DNA of 64,000 nt from CBDBEU01 sp965204565. Lineage in GTDB: Bacteria; Pseudomonadota; Alphaproteobacteria; Rhizobiales; TMED25. Position numbers and translations under genes: made by a program. Of this stretch, positions 24,935-34,389 are shown piece after piece. The DNA lies in contig CBDBEU010000003.1 in NCBI GenBank assembly GCA_965204565.1, forward strand, positions 744,001 through 808,000. Reading direction: 5' to 3'. How positions within the stretch are numbered: the stretch's first letter is position 1; each line of letters begins with the position of its first letter. The notes under the pieces were generated by a model. It saw nothing but the letters and a program-made list of their open reading frames with translations. It did not search any database and was not told where the DNA came from.

Positions 24935-25065
24935 GCGCCCCCCCCTCGTGCCCGCGCTGGATTACGTTTCTGATCCGGCGAACACCGGTCAGGGACCGCA
25001 GACTATATCAGAGGTCGCCACGTGTTCCAGCGCCATCCGCACCCACCTGTCAGCGACAGGCGGAG

Positions 25066-26520
25066 CTACTCGCGCAATTGGCGGCTCAATGCGTCAACCG
25101 ACTGGTTCACTGTATCGTCGTTGCCCAACATGCCCTCGATCTTGCGCACAGCATGTAAGACAGTGGTGTGATCGCGGCCACCGAACTTGCGTCCAATCTC
25201 CGGAAGCGAGCGCGTTGTCAGTGTCTTGGCCAAATACATGCCGACTTGGCGTGGAAAGACGACGCTCTTGTGCCGGCGTGCCGAAAGCAGATCCTGTCTG
25301 CTGACATTGAAGTGCCCACTGACCGCGCGCAGAATGTCCTCGATCATCACTTGGCGCATATTGGATTCGCTGATCAGATCACGAATCAACTCAGCCGCCT
25401 GCTCGACAGTGATCGGCAGTTTGTTGAGGCTGTGCGCGGCAAAGACTCGATTGAGAGCGCCTTCGATTTCGCGACCGGAGCACTGAATTCTGCGGGCCAG
25501 GAAATCAAGCACCGGCGGCGGAATCTCGATCTTGGTATCGGTGGTGGCCATTTGGCCTATACGCTTGTCGAGGATGCCGCGGCGCAATTCAAAATCGGCT
25601 GGGCCGATTTGTGCGACGAGGCCTCCTGAAAGGCGTGAACGCATCCGGTCGTCGAGTACTTCGAGGCGTGATGGCGGTTGGTCTCCGGCAATCACAATCT
25701 GATGGGTGGATTCGTCCAAGGAATTGAAAATATGACAGAATTCCTGCTGCACGGCTTTGCCCTGAAGAAACTGCATGTCATCGATCATGAGGACATCAAT
25801 GTCTGCGAAGCGCTTCTTGAAAGAAATGGTGTCGTGGGCTTTCAAAGCCTCGACGAAAGAACTCATGAACCGGATCGCCGAGAGAAAGAGCACTTTGCGG
25901 TCGCGTGCACGCTGGCGGATTTCCCATGCGATAGAGTTCATCAAATGGGTTTTGCCGGTGCCGACAGGACCGTGGATATAGAGCGGATTGAATTCAATAG
26001 GATCTTCCGGCTCCGCAGTCGCCACGCGCAATGCCGCAGCGTGGGCAAGCGCATTTGAGCGACCGACCACATAGCTGGCAAAAGAGAAACGTCGGTCGAG
26101 TGGAGTTCCATGGTTAGCCATGGAGGCCTCGCCTTCATCGCCAATCTCCGCAATCAATCTGTCATCAGTATGGAAGTTCGATTGACCAGCGCTACTGGCA
26201 GTGTCGCCAGCCTGCTCTAGATTGGCACTGTTACGACGCCGCGCGCGCGCCGCTTCAACATGGGAGCGGACCCGCAATTCAACCCGTTTGATACTTTCAT
26301 CCTCAATGCACCATAGATCAAACAGTTTGTCACCATAGCGAGAGCGAATCCAGCTTCGCAAAAACGGGGTGGGTACGGACAGGGTGACAGCGCCACCTTC
26401 AAGCCGTTCCGCCTCCATGCGTGCAAACCAGCTGGAATATACGTCCTCTCCGAGTTGCGTACGCAAACGATCGCGTACGCGCTGCCAACATTCCTGAAAT
26501 GCTGTGTCAGAATATTGCAT
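25066..26520 (-). CDS. dnaA: Chromosomal replication initiator protein
   Basis: The 484-residue protein has all four DnaA domains. Domain I holds QYSDTAFQECWQRVRDRL and VYSSWFARMEAERL. A variable linker follows. The AAA+ domain has Walker A GPVGTGKTHLMNSI, Walker B VLMIDDMQFLQGK and the RMRSRLSGGLVAQI sensor region. Domain IV binds DNA, with ARQVGMYLAKTLT-like sequence and the GGRDHTTVLHAVRKIE signature. The start at 26520 (MQYSDTAF) is chosen for its fit to domain I; a start seven codons upstream is also possible. It initiates replication by melting the origin. Confidence 0.97.
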   Translation of the reverse strand: MQYSDTAFQECWQRVRDRLRTQLGEDVYSSWFARMEAERLEGGAVTLSVPTPFLRSWIRSRYGDKLFDLWCIEDESIKRVELRVRSHVEAARARRRNSANLEQAGDTASSAGQSNFHTDDRLIAEIGDEGEASMANHGTPLDRRFSFASYVVGRSNALAHAAALRVATAEPEDPIEFNPLYIHGPVGTGKTHLMNSIAWEIRQRARDRKVLFLSAIRFMSSFVEALKAHDTISFKKRFADIDVLMIDDMQFLQGKAVQQEFCHIFNSLDESTHQIVIAGDQPPSRLEVLDDRMRSRLSGGLVAQIGPADFELRRGILDKRIGQMATTDTKIEIPPPVLDFLARRIQCSGREIEGALNRVFAAHSLNKLPITVEQAAELIRDLISESNMRQVMIEDILRAVSGHFNVSRQDLLSARRHKSVVFPRQVGMYLAKTLTTRSLPEIGRKFGGRDHTTVLHAVRKIEGMLGNDDTVNQSVDALSRQLRE

Positions 26521-26648
26521 TTTTTGTCGCCTCGCCACCAAGGGCTGTTGAATTCCTAGCTGTGTTTAACCCGTTTGGTTTTTTTGATCCCGTCGCCGAT
26601 CCAAATCGATGACAAGTGTTGAGTGCTGCCCATTGCCGGGGATGGTTT

Positions 26649-27107
26649 CTAGGTTTGATTCCATGGCAGGCCTTCAAGTTTCCATCCGGAGATGGAACCG
26701 CGGTGGTTTTGTTGATCACGATCGCCTTCGAAGCCGGTCGCTACATTGAACGCCCTTTGCCAACCAGCCGATGTCGCCGCTTCGGCGGCATGAGAGCTGC
26801 GTGCGCCAGAGCGGCAAATGAAGAACACCGGGGTTTCGGGTGTAGCGTCTCGTTCGGTGAGCATGGTGGTAACGCAATCGGCGAAATCCGGCTGAATTTC
26901 CATCGTCGGGAAAGACTGCCACTCAAGGCGCAGCAGGTCTTTGCCAAGTGGGGTCAGATCAGGAACCCCGACATAGGCCCATTCAGCCTGTGTTCTTACG
27001 TCAACAAGCTGGGAATACGGGATTTCGCTGAGCACAAGCCAAGCAACCCTGGGGGTCACATTTCCAGCATATGCCACCGGTGCCGGCTCGATCATTTCAA
27101 TTTCCAT
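26649..27107 (-). CDS. Rhodanese-like domain protein
   Basis: A 152-residue single-domain rhodanese. It has LVDVRTQAEWAYVGVPDL near the start and the active-site loop FFICRSGARSSHAAEAA with the catalytic Cys (CRSGAR), followed by GWQRAFNVATGFEGD. Such proteins handle sulfane sulfur or act as sulfur carriers. It lies upstream of dnaA on the same strand, with 128 bases between them. The start may be the first Met or the one four codons later. Confidence 0.85.
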   Translation of the reverse strand: MEIEMIEPAPVAYAGNVTPRVAWLVLSEIPYSQLVDVRTQAEWAYVGVPDLTPLGKDLLRLEWQSFPTMEIQPDFADCVTTMLTERDATPETPVFFICRSGARSSHAAEAATSAGWQRAFNVATGFEGDRDQQNHRGSISGWKLEGLPWNQT

Positions 27108-27154
27108 CGGTACTACGCGCCTTTAATTAGAATTTTTGTATTCTTGTTTTGAGC

Positions 27155-27876
27155 AAGAAAATCTTCCCTGTCTCCACAACGTCAGCGCCGAATCGGCTAA
27201 TACACGCAAATAAGAAGTCGTCTTCTGAATATCTTAATGGGCTATTATGTATGCATCATGACTTCAAAAATTTTCTATAATACAACAATAAAGAGATAAA
27301 TCCAGCTGAATCTAACGTTTTTTATTTTTAAAACTGTCCATCCCCGAACTTTTCAAAGACGATAGCCTCTACAAACCGAGGGGGCAAGACCATTTGTGAT
27401 CCTCCTGCCGTGAGAATCGGGCGGAGCGGGTTTGTGAGCTTGTGAAGCGAATGTGGCTTCGGGATGCAAATGCCTGTGTTGACGCCAAAAATAGGATCGG
27501 CCCTCTGTCTCGGATTGTGTCAATTTTCTGTCGCTATCATGACAAGTCAATGACGCTCAAAATCCACAATTGGCGATTGAGGCAGCCATGTGTGGGACCC
27601 AGTCCGAGCAAGATGCTGAAGTTAAATGGGTTTTTGGTGCTCGGTAAAATTGCCACCCGCTCCCGGCATTTTCCTTGATGCTGGATTTTCAAACGCAGAT
27701 GTTGGGGGTGCGGCTGGGTGACCCACAAGTGTGCTGGTGCACACGCAAATATGCATCTGCTGCGAAAGGGCCGCGTGGCCATCTCACACCAAAATCGTGA
27801 ATTTTGATTGGCTGGCCAAGGCCAGCCCCTGTCTCAATTGGAGGATTTAGTGCGACCGGCTGAACAAGGCACCTTT
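27155..27876. other. Long intergenic region, candidate replication origin
   Basis: This 720-base gap lies between the rhodanese gene and rpsT, upstream of dnaA. It contains a marked AT-rich stretch at about 27235-27345 (for example TTTTCTATAATACAACAATA) in otherwise GC-rich DNA. It also has imperfect DnaA-box-like words (AAATCCACAA at about 27559, TGTGGGACC at about 27590, CCCACAAGTG at about 27723) and three GAATC sites (27190, 27308, 27414) of the GANTC type methylated by CcrM. No perfect TTATCCACA box was found. It probably also holds the rhodanese/dnaA promoters. Confidence 0.35.
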
Positions 27877-28143
27877 TCAGGCCTGCATTGCAATGATGCG
27901 CTTGGTCAATCGGGATACGCGCCGGGATGCACGCTGGCGATGAAACGCACCCTTTTGGGCACCTTTCATAATCTCAGGCTCCGCAGCTTTCAGTGCTGTG
28001 CGCGCGGATTCTTGATCGCCAGACGCAATTGCTTCTTCAACCCGGCGTTCGTAACCGCGCACCCGGCTGCGCCGCATGCGGTTGCGGATTGTGCGTCGTT
28101 CGATCTTACGCACCATCTTCTTTGCTGATTTGGTGTTCGCCAT
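27877..28143 (-). CDS. rpsT: 30S ribosomal protein S20
   Basis: An 88-residue basic protein with the typical start MANTKSAKKMVRKIERRTIR, central RRVEEAIASGDQESARTALKAAEPEI and ending HRQRASRRVSRLTKRIIAM. S20 binds 16S rRNA early in small-subunit assembly. Placement just upstream of dnaA is common in alphaproteobacteria. Confidence 0.97.
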   Translation of the reverse strand: MANTKSAKKMVRKIERRTIRNRMRRSRVRGYERRVEEAIASGDQESARTALKAAEPEIMKGAQKGAFHRQRASRRVSRLTKRIIAMQA

Positions 28144-28388
28144 TCTTAATCGGGTCCGTATGAAATTTGGGCGTGTGCGCGGAACGAGCCCAAAGCTCGC
28201 TGCTTATAGGCTGCAGCCTAAGCTGCGTCAATCAACCACCGGCGCGATCAGCTAGGATTTGCCGTTATTGAATCTGACGCAATTTTGTCCTCGATGGATT
28301 GCCAACGCTCGCTGCATTGCAAGTCTACCATCAAGGGCCTCTGTCTTGGACCGCGTGGCTGGCCGTGCAGGCGAAGTGCAATATGGCT

Positions 28389-29162
28389 TCAGCTGTTTGT
28401 GAATTGCGCCGTGCGTTTGCCGAGGAACGCGGCCATGCCTTCCTTCTGGTCTGCGGTGGCAAACAGCGCATGAAAAATACGCCGCTCAAAACGCGTGCCT
28501 TCCGACAGTGTGGTTTCGTAGGAACGATTGACCGACTCTTTGATGGCCATCACCGCAAGGTGCGGCATGGCGGCGATCTTCTGCGCCGTTTGCACAGCTT
28601 CCGAGATTAATTCGTCGGCGGTGACAATGCGGCTGACAAGGCCGCTTCGTTCGGCTTCTTCGGCGTCCATCGTGCGTCCGGTTAGGCACATCTCCATTGC
28701 CTTGGACTTGCCGATTTGGCGGGTGAGGCGCTGGCTGCCGCCTGCGCCCGGCATGACCCCGAGCGTGATTTCCGGCTGCCCGAATTTTGCGGTGTCGGCG
28801 GCAATTATGAAATCGCACATCATGGCGAGTTCGCATCCGCCGCCGAGTGCATAGCCCGCAACAGCCGCGATGACAGGCTTGCGTAGAGTTGTGATGCGCT
28901 CCCAGGACTTGACGAAGTCACTGCCAAAGGCGTCGACGAAGGAAAAGTCAGCCATCTGCGCAATGTCAGCGCCTGCGGCGAATGCCTTGTCTGAGCCGGT
29001 GAGTACGACACAGCCCACAACGTCGTCGGTTTCAATATCGTCGAGTGCGCTGTTTAGTTCGCCAATCAGCTCGCTGCTCAGCGCGTTGAGAGCATCCGGC
29101 CGGTGTAGTGTAATCAGACCGACGGCGCCGCGTATCTCAACGAGTATGGTATTGTAAGCCAT
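28389..29162 (-). CDS. Enoyl-CoA hydratase (crotonase family)
   Basis: The 257-residue protein shows the short-chain enoyl-CoA hydratase pattern: the oxyanion-hole loop AFAAGADIAQMA, the signature region YALGGGCELAMMCDFIIAAD with the first catalytic Glu, and GQPEITLGVMPGAGGSQRL with the second. Both Glu are present, so hydratase activity is expected (trans-2-enoyl-CoA to 3-hydroxyacyl-CoA). The start at 29162 is supported by a GAAGAGGGTG site; an earlier in-frame Met adds non-conserved sequence. Confidence 0.92.
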   Translation of the reverse strand: MAYNTILVEIRGAVGLITLHRPDALNALSSELIGELNSALDDIETDDVVGCVVLTGSDKAFAAGADIAQMADFSFVDAFGSDFVKSWERITTLRKPVIAAVAGYALGGGCELAMMCDFIIAADTAKFGQPEITLGVMPGAGGSQRLTRQIGKSKAMEMCLTGRTMDAEEAERSGLVSRIVTADELISEAVQTAQKIAAMPHLAVMAIKESVNRSYETTLSEGTRFERRIFHALFATADQKEGMAAFLGKRTAQFTNS

Positions 29163-29266
29163 GTTGGCACCCTCTTCAAAGGCGATTAACGGGCGAAGCT
29201 GACGGACCATATGGGGGCGTGTCAAGCTGGTGGATCAGTGGGGCGTAACGCGACCGATTGGTCACT

Positions 29267-30139
29267 TTAGCGCTGACAGCGCGCACACCAGTAGGTAGAC
29301 CGTCCCGATTGGACCGAGCGGGCAATGGTGCCTGGACAGTCCAAGCGCGGGCAAGGACTTGCCTCGCGGTCATAGACGGCGAATGAATGTTGGAAGTAGC
29401 CCAGAGTGCCATCGGTTGCTGCGTGGTTGCGCAGGCTCGCCCCGCCAGCTTCGATTGCTTGTTGAAGAACGGCTTTAACAGCGGCTACGAGACGCGTGAG
29501 TGCTTGGCCGGGCTTGCGTTTGCCGGCCAAGGATGCCGCCTCACGATGAGGATCGATACGGGCCCGAAAGAGTGCCTCGCAGACATAGATATTGCCGAGA
29601 CCGGCAACGTTACGCTGATCGAGCAGGGCAGATTTAATGCTTGCGTGCTTTTGACTGAGCGCCTGGTTCAGATAAGCAGCCGAGAAAGTTGTTCCCAATG
29701 GTTCGGGACCAAGCCTGCAAAGCAGGCGGTGGGTTGTGATCTCGTCTCCTGAAACAAGAACCATGATACCGAAGCGACGCGGATCGGAATAGCCGATCCG
29801 GGCGCCGCCGGACATGTGAAAGACAATGTGCTCGTGGGCGACGGGTACCTGGGCATGAAAACGCCCCGGTGTCTGAATGGCGCCGTCATGGGTGACAGCA
29901 AATCGGCCGGACATACCCAGATGCATGATCAGGACATCGGTATTGTCGAGATGGGCGAGCAGGTATTTGGCCCGCCGGGTCAGGGCGATAACACTGTGCC
30001 CGGCAAGATCTGAACTGAAACGTGGCGGCAAGGGAAAGCGAAGATCATCGCGGCGCTGCTCGACGCGTTCGATCGCATACCCCTCCATGACAGAGCGCAG
30101 GCCGCGCCGCACGGTTTCGACTTCGGGGAGTTCAGGCAT
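29267..30139 (-). CDS. mutM: Formamidopyrimidine-DNA glycosylase
   Basis: A 290-residue base-excision repair enzyme that removes 8-oxoguanine and formamidopyrimidines. It starts MPELPEVETVRRGL, so the catalytic Pro and Glu are in place, and contains LIMHLGMSGRF and VAGLGNIYVCEALFRARIDP. The C-terminal zinc finger is complete (CPRLDCPGTI, then QSGRSTYWCARCQR). Divergent from ubiE with 76 bases between them, as in many Rhizobiales. Confidence 0.95.
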   Translation of the reverse strand: MPELPEVETVRRGLRSVMEGYAIERVEQRRDDLRFPLPPRFSSDLAGHSVIALTRRAKYLLAHLDNTDVLIMHLGMSGRFAVTHDGAIQTPGRFHAQVPVAHEHIVFHMSGGARIGYSDPRRFGIMVLVSGDEITTHRLLCRLGPEPLGTTFSAAYLNQALSQKHASIKSALLDQRNVAGLGNIYVCEALFRARIDPHREAASLAGKRKPGQALTRLVAAVKAVLQQAIEAGGASLRNHAATDGTLGYFQHSFAVYDREASPCPRLDCPGTIARSVQSGRSTYWCARCQR

Positions 30140-30215
30140 TGATTACATGAAACTCCCTGGGAGCGTTGGTGCGACATGGTTGGGTGCCGCCACATGGTAC
30201 TGTAGTTTTTCGCCC

Positions 30216-31010
30216 ATGACAGAACGCAACCATAGCAGCGTTGGACGTCCTGATGAGGGTCTTGAATATACCCACTTTGGTGCCGAGCGCGTCGAGATCG
30301 GTGCCAAGGCAGAGCGTGTGGGGCAGGTGTTTCGCGCGGTGGCCCCGCGCTATGACATGATGAACGACTTAATGTCGGGCGGTTTGCACCGGTTGTGGAA
30401 GGATGCGCTTGTCGCCTGGCTCGCGCCGGGCCTGTCGGCGCGCGACTATTGGCACGCCGATCTTGCAGGCGGAACCGGGGATATTGCCTATCGGGTGCAG
30501 GATGCGGCGGGCGGCAGGGTGCAGAGCATCGTGATCGATGTCAATCCGGCGATGTTGGCGCAAGGACGGCTGAGACCGGAGGCGCGGCGGCTGAGGGGGC
30601 AGCTTACATTCGTTGCCGGGGATGCAGAGTGCATCCCGCTGCCCGATCGGTCGATCGATGCGGTGACGATTGCCTTTGGTATTCGCAATGTGACGCGGAT
30701 CGAATGCGCGCTCGAAGAGGCCTTCCGGGTTCTGCGCCTTGGCGGCAGATTTCTGTGTCTTGAGTTCTCTCACGTGTCGGTTCCGGTCCTTGATGATCTT
30801 TATGACGCCTATTCGGACCGGGTGATCCCGGTGCTGGGACAAACTGTGGCAGGTCAGGGTGATGCATACCGTTATCTGGTTGAGAGTATTCGCCGCTTTC
30901 CACATCAGGATGAGTTTGCGCGGATGATGGAAGCGGGCGGATTTGAGCGTGTGTCGTACCGCGATCTCAACTTTGGGATTGCGGCGATGCACTCAGGCTG
31001 GCGGCTTTAG
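30216..31010 (+). CDS. ubiE: Ubiquinone/menaquinone C-methyltransferase
   Basis: A 264-residue SAM methyltransferase with the UbiE motifs: FRAVAPRYDMMNDLMSGGLH near the start, HADLAGGTGDIAYRV (SAM binding), AFGIRNVTRIECALEEAFRV, LGGRFLCLEFSHV and the C-terminal SYRDLNFGIAAMHSGWRL. It methylates the ubiquinone ring. The start at 30216 is inferred from the family; the frame is open further upstream. In relatives ubiB usually follows; here homology to any ubiquinone gene ends at the stop and an IS427-like remnant begins within about 15 bases. Confidence 0.93.
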   Translation: MTERNHSSVGRPDEGLEYTHFGAERVEIGAKAERVGQVFRAVAPRYDMMNDLMSGGLHRLWKDALVAWLAPGLSARDYWHADLAGGTGDIAYRVQDAAGGRVQSIVIDVNPAMLAQGRLRPEARRLRGQLTFVAGDAECIPLPDRSIDAVTIAFGIRNVTRIECALEEAFRVLRLGGRFLCLEFSHVSVPVLDDLYDAYSDRVIPVLGQTVAGQGDAYRYLVESIRRFPHQDEFARMMEAGGFERVSYRDLNFGIAAMHSGWRL

Positions 31011-31024
31011 CGGCATGGCGTGGG

Positions 31025-31400
31025 GTGGGCGGCGTTGAACGAAGACCCTGCGTTGATGATCGTCGTGTGCTGAGCGGGATCGTCCATGCGCTGCGCTGTG
31101 GTGGTCGCCGGGCCGAGCGCGGTATATGGGAAGGTATCTTCAGCGCTCCGGCAGGCACTGAGAATACGCCTGACCGGCTGTTCATCGACAGCTCCCGCAT
31201 CAATGTTCATCGCTGCGCCGGCGGCGGAAAAGGGGGCCCTAGCCCATGGTATCGGCCACACCAAAGGCGGACGCAACACTAGGCTCCACGCCGTCTGCGA
31301 CCACAAGGGCCGCCCCTGCGTCCTGCTCCCGATGCCCGGAAACGTGATGATTGCAAGGTCGCACAGTGCCGCATCGAGGCCATGCCGCCATCCGCCGAAC
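31025..31400 (+). mobile_element. IS427-like transposase fragment
   Basis: Across frames the sequence gives VDDRRVLSGIVHALRCGGR, ERGIW, TPDRLFIDSSRINVHRCAGG, HGIGHTKGGRNTRLHAVCDHKGRP and then the MPPSAEP block, as in the copy at 48.3-49.1 kb. Both ends and the C-terminal half are missing. It joins a TauD-like fragment at about 31400 and replaces the expected neighbour of ubiE. Confidence 0.75.
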
Positions 31401-31993
31401 CTGTCGCCGACAATCCACCACATATCACCCGCGACCTCTGGCATACCGACTTTGCCGGACGCGAACAGCCGACCATGGGTATCAGCCTGCATGCGCGCGA
31501 TATTCCGCCCAATGGCGGCGATACCATCTGGGTGAACGGCATTGCCGCATTCGAGGCGCTGTCGGACCGCATGAAGGCTCACATTGACGGGCTTTGGGCC
31601 TATCACAATACCTTCCAGCCCTATGACGAGCATATGCGCCCGGACCTGTGGACTAATGATTATCAGGCCCATCAGCGCAACCAGCGCGGCACCCACCGGC
31701 CGGCACTTCACCCGGTGGTGCGGACCCACCCGGTGAGCGGCGCCAAGGGGCTGTTCGTCAATGAATCGATGACCACCATGATCAAGGACATGGACCGGCG
31801 CGAAGGCGATTGTATCCTGCGCTATCTGTTCGATCATTTGCGCACGCGCGAGTTTCAGTACCGCCACAAATTGAAGCAGCATGACCTGGCAGTGTGGGAC
31901 AACCGTTTGTCCGTCCACTACGCTCTGTTCGACTACACACCGAGCATCGGCTGATGCATCGCATCGTCATCAAGGGTGACACGCCGTTCTGAG
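31400..31993 (+). pseudogene. TauD/TfdA-family 2-oxoglutarate dioxygenase, 5'-truncated and frameshifted
   Basis: The fragment encodes about 185 residues of an Fe(II)/2-oxoglutarate dioxygenase. The metal motif HTDFAG follows LW directly, then PPNGGDTIWVNGIAAFEAL, HPVSGAKGLFVNE, and the distal WDNRLSVHYALFDYTP. The N-terminal hundred or so residues are missing where the IS fragment joins. At about 31953 the frame ends early (PSIG, stop), while the next frame continues with MHRIVIKGDTPF, the normal family ending. One frameshift therefore adds to the truncation. Intact relatives release sulfite from taurine or oxidise related compounds. Confidence 0.8.
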
Positions 31994-32399
31994 CGCTTGT
32001 GCGAGGCTATCTTGCGGTTATCATTCGGCGAGGCGGCGGGCTACATGAAGTGCGCATGCCCCAAACAAAAGCGGCCCCGAAGGGCCGCTTTTGCAGGGTT
32101 CCGAGGTGGCGCGTCAGGCGCAATCTTCGGGCTTTGGCAGTATTGCAGGCGGCCGGTCACGCGAGACGGCGTTTGATTGCCATTGAAATCAGGGGCGGAA
32201 AGACCGGTTGTCGCCGTCATGCCGTTGGAAAACGGAAAGGCAATGTTCAGGGGCCGCCGAACAGCGTTACCAACTGTGCGGTGTGAAATTCGGCTGGGTA
32301 AAATGTCCAAGGCTCGGGCCTATGTTCGGAATGCCTGCATTGGCGTACAGCGTGTTCATCAGCAGCGCTCATCGCATAGCTAAATCGGCAAATGTGCCG
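31994..32399. other. Intergenic stretch without a recognised gene
   Basis: About 400 bases between the TauD fragment and an IS5-like remnant. It holds a strong hairpin terminator (separate entry). The short open frames on both strands show no family features. Confidence 0.5.
32067..32092. terminator. Rho-independent terminator (bidirectional)
   Basis: Perfect hairpin with arms AAAAGCGGCCC and GGGCCGCTTTT around a CGAA loop. The A run before and T run after let it act on both strands. It lies about 75 bases after the TauD-like fragment. Confidence 0.85.
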
Positions 32400-33690
32400 C
32401 CGGCCCAACTGGACACCCTGCAGATCCCTGTCTGCTGCCTGGAATCGGGTGACGAGAGCGCAACGGCCGCGATGCGTGTCGGCCTTTTGCCTGGGTTGTG
32501 GTTCGGGATTTGGTTTTGCTGGGGCCGGGCTATGCCACGGTGCCGTTGCGCTCCCGGAACAGGAGCCGTTTCATGTTGAATGCGATCCTGGCCATGCCAT
32601 CCTGGCCCTCGCCCGGTCGGCCCGGATGAAGCCCTATGCCTTCATCCCGGCGAAGGGATGTTCGATCGCGGATCGGACCTTCGACCGTGCGGTGGCCCTC
32701 CGTGATGCACGGGCATCGGCTTGCCGGGCGCGGCGGAAATGGACCTTCGAGGTCAGCCCGGCGGGCGATTTTCTTCTCGTTGTTCTGACCGATACGCCGT
32801 GTCCGCCCGGACAGTCGAGCCGGTGTGCAGTCGAGCCGGTGTTCGCCTGATCCGGAAGCCCGCCCGCTATCCATGCCGGGCGGCATCGGTGGATCCATGT
32901 CCGGACGAAGCCGTGGCGCCGGTCGGCATTGATATGGGATTTGTCGCCGAACACCGGCGTGGCGATTGCGCCCATCGCCGTGCCGTCCGGGCGCGTCTTC
33001 TTCTTGAGCGTCCAACGCGCGTCGCGATCCTTTTGCGCCGGTTTCCGGGGATTGGCCTGCCAATCAGGCGGGATGCCCCCCCCCGTTTCCATACCTCTAT
33101 GCCCCGATCTCCTTCCCGGCATCGGTCATGCGCTGGCGCGGGGCCGCCCGATGGTGGCATCGACGATTGCCCGCCCATGGCGGGATATCCGGCGTCCTTA
33201 AGATGCGCGTCGAACCGAGCGAGGAGTTTCTTCACCGCACCGGTCCGCGCCAGGGCTTCCCGGAACCGCCGGATGGTCGTCTCATCCGGCGTCCGCGCGC
33301 CGTCATCGAGGCTGAGGAAATGGCCAAAGCTGCGCCGGTCCATGATGTGGAACGCCGCCTGCGCATCCGACAGACCGTAGAGCGCCTGGATCACCGGCGC
33401 CTTGAACATGAGGACCGGGTCCATCGGCGGGCGCCCGCCTTGCCTGCCCCGCCTTGCCTGCCATCGGAACGATCGAGCGTCGCATCCAACTCCGGCCGGC
33501 AACTCTGGCCGGAAGAGCTCGAAGTCGATACCCCCTGCAAGCCGCTCCAGCGGATCTCCCGCCTTCGATAACGCCGCGTAGCGCTCATCCGGATCGAACC
33601 AACCGCGCTGTGCAGCCATCGTACCCTCCGTCGCTGATAGCCCGACGGAATCACGCCAAAACGCTCAAAGCCATGGGGTTTCAGGGCGTC
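32400..33690 (-). mobile_element. IS5-like transposase remnant (copy 3)
   Basis: The minus strand carries the longest copy of this IS. The N-terminal half is in one frame (MAAQRGWFDPDERYAALSKA, RPPMDPVLMFKAPVIQALYG, RRSFGHFLSLDDGAR, TIRRFREALARTGAVKKL). The catalytic centre is present (ATPVFGDKSHINADRRHGFV), then frameshifts in the later part (KVHFRRARQ, IEHPFAGMKA). Small duplications also occur, for example a repeated CTTGCCTGCC near 33440. It is frameshifted several times and inactive. The 5' and 3' non-coding flanks match copies 1 and 2. Confidence 0.8.
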
Positions 33691-33887
33691 CATGTGGATC
33701 ACAGAATGGTGTGGGAGAGTGGGGTATGTATATGACCGGCACGGAAGAGTTGCGTATATTCACGCCAAACAGGGAGGCGGGTTTCGGTTTTGGCTGAGCC
33801 CCCCCTTTTTCATTTTTTCCGCTGGTTTGAATTCCGCCCAACAAAAGGGGCGCGGACGGGCGCTAGAGCGCAATCGGTTCTGATTTT

Positions 33888-34187
33888 AAGGCACATACTT
33901 CACCCAGAAGTTCGTCATAGGTGAAGGTACGCTTTGCGCCGGTAATCGGACTGTCATATAGATCAGCGCCGGCTGACTGCCCCGCCCCGCAGCAACATGC
34001 CGGTCAAGGCAATTGTGGCAGGTGTTGCATTGGCCACCGGTGAACCAGCGCCCATAAACGCCGACATCGCCGTCGAAAACCTTATCCCAAGGGCGGATCC
34101 AATCGATCTCTTTAATGCGGCCGAGGCCCAAAATTGCTCGGGGTCCTCGTGCCATGCCTTGTAGGTCTGCGGGTACTGGCTGCTCAT
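33888..34187 (-). pseudogene. Propionyl-CoA synthetase-like (PrpE) N-terminal fragment
   Basis: The minus strand starts MSSQYPQTYKAWHEDPEQFW after a GAGGGCCCG site. It continues in another frame with IDWIRPWDKVFDGDVGVYGRWF, QCNTCHNCLDRHVAAGRGSQ and PALIY, and in a third with DSPITGAKRTFTYDELLGEV. This is the N-terminus of the acetyl/propionyl-CoA synthetase family, with two frameshifts. Only about 100 of some 630 residues remain. Confidence 0.8.
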
Positions 34188-34389
34188 CGGGCCCTCCTGG
34201 CGCTGACCGGCATATCGGTTCATTGCGGATTGCGCGCGCAGCAATTGCTGTCATATTGGCCGCACGCCGATCCACTTGCATATCGTACTCTCATCCCTTG
34301 GAGGAGATGGGCTGTCCGGTGCGCATTCTGCGGTCGGTGCCTTCAGTCATCCTCGCGCCCTAGTGTGCGGATCCCGGGCAATGGATTTC

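Noticed and set aside
27180..27420. GANTC sites as proof of an origin
   Set aside because: Three sites in about 230 bases is only modestly above chance; used as weak support only.
32041..32310. An 89-residue minus-strand open frame
   Set aside because: It reads through a perfect terminator hairpin and has no recognisable domain.
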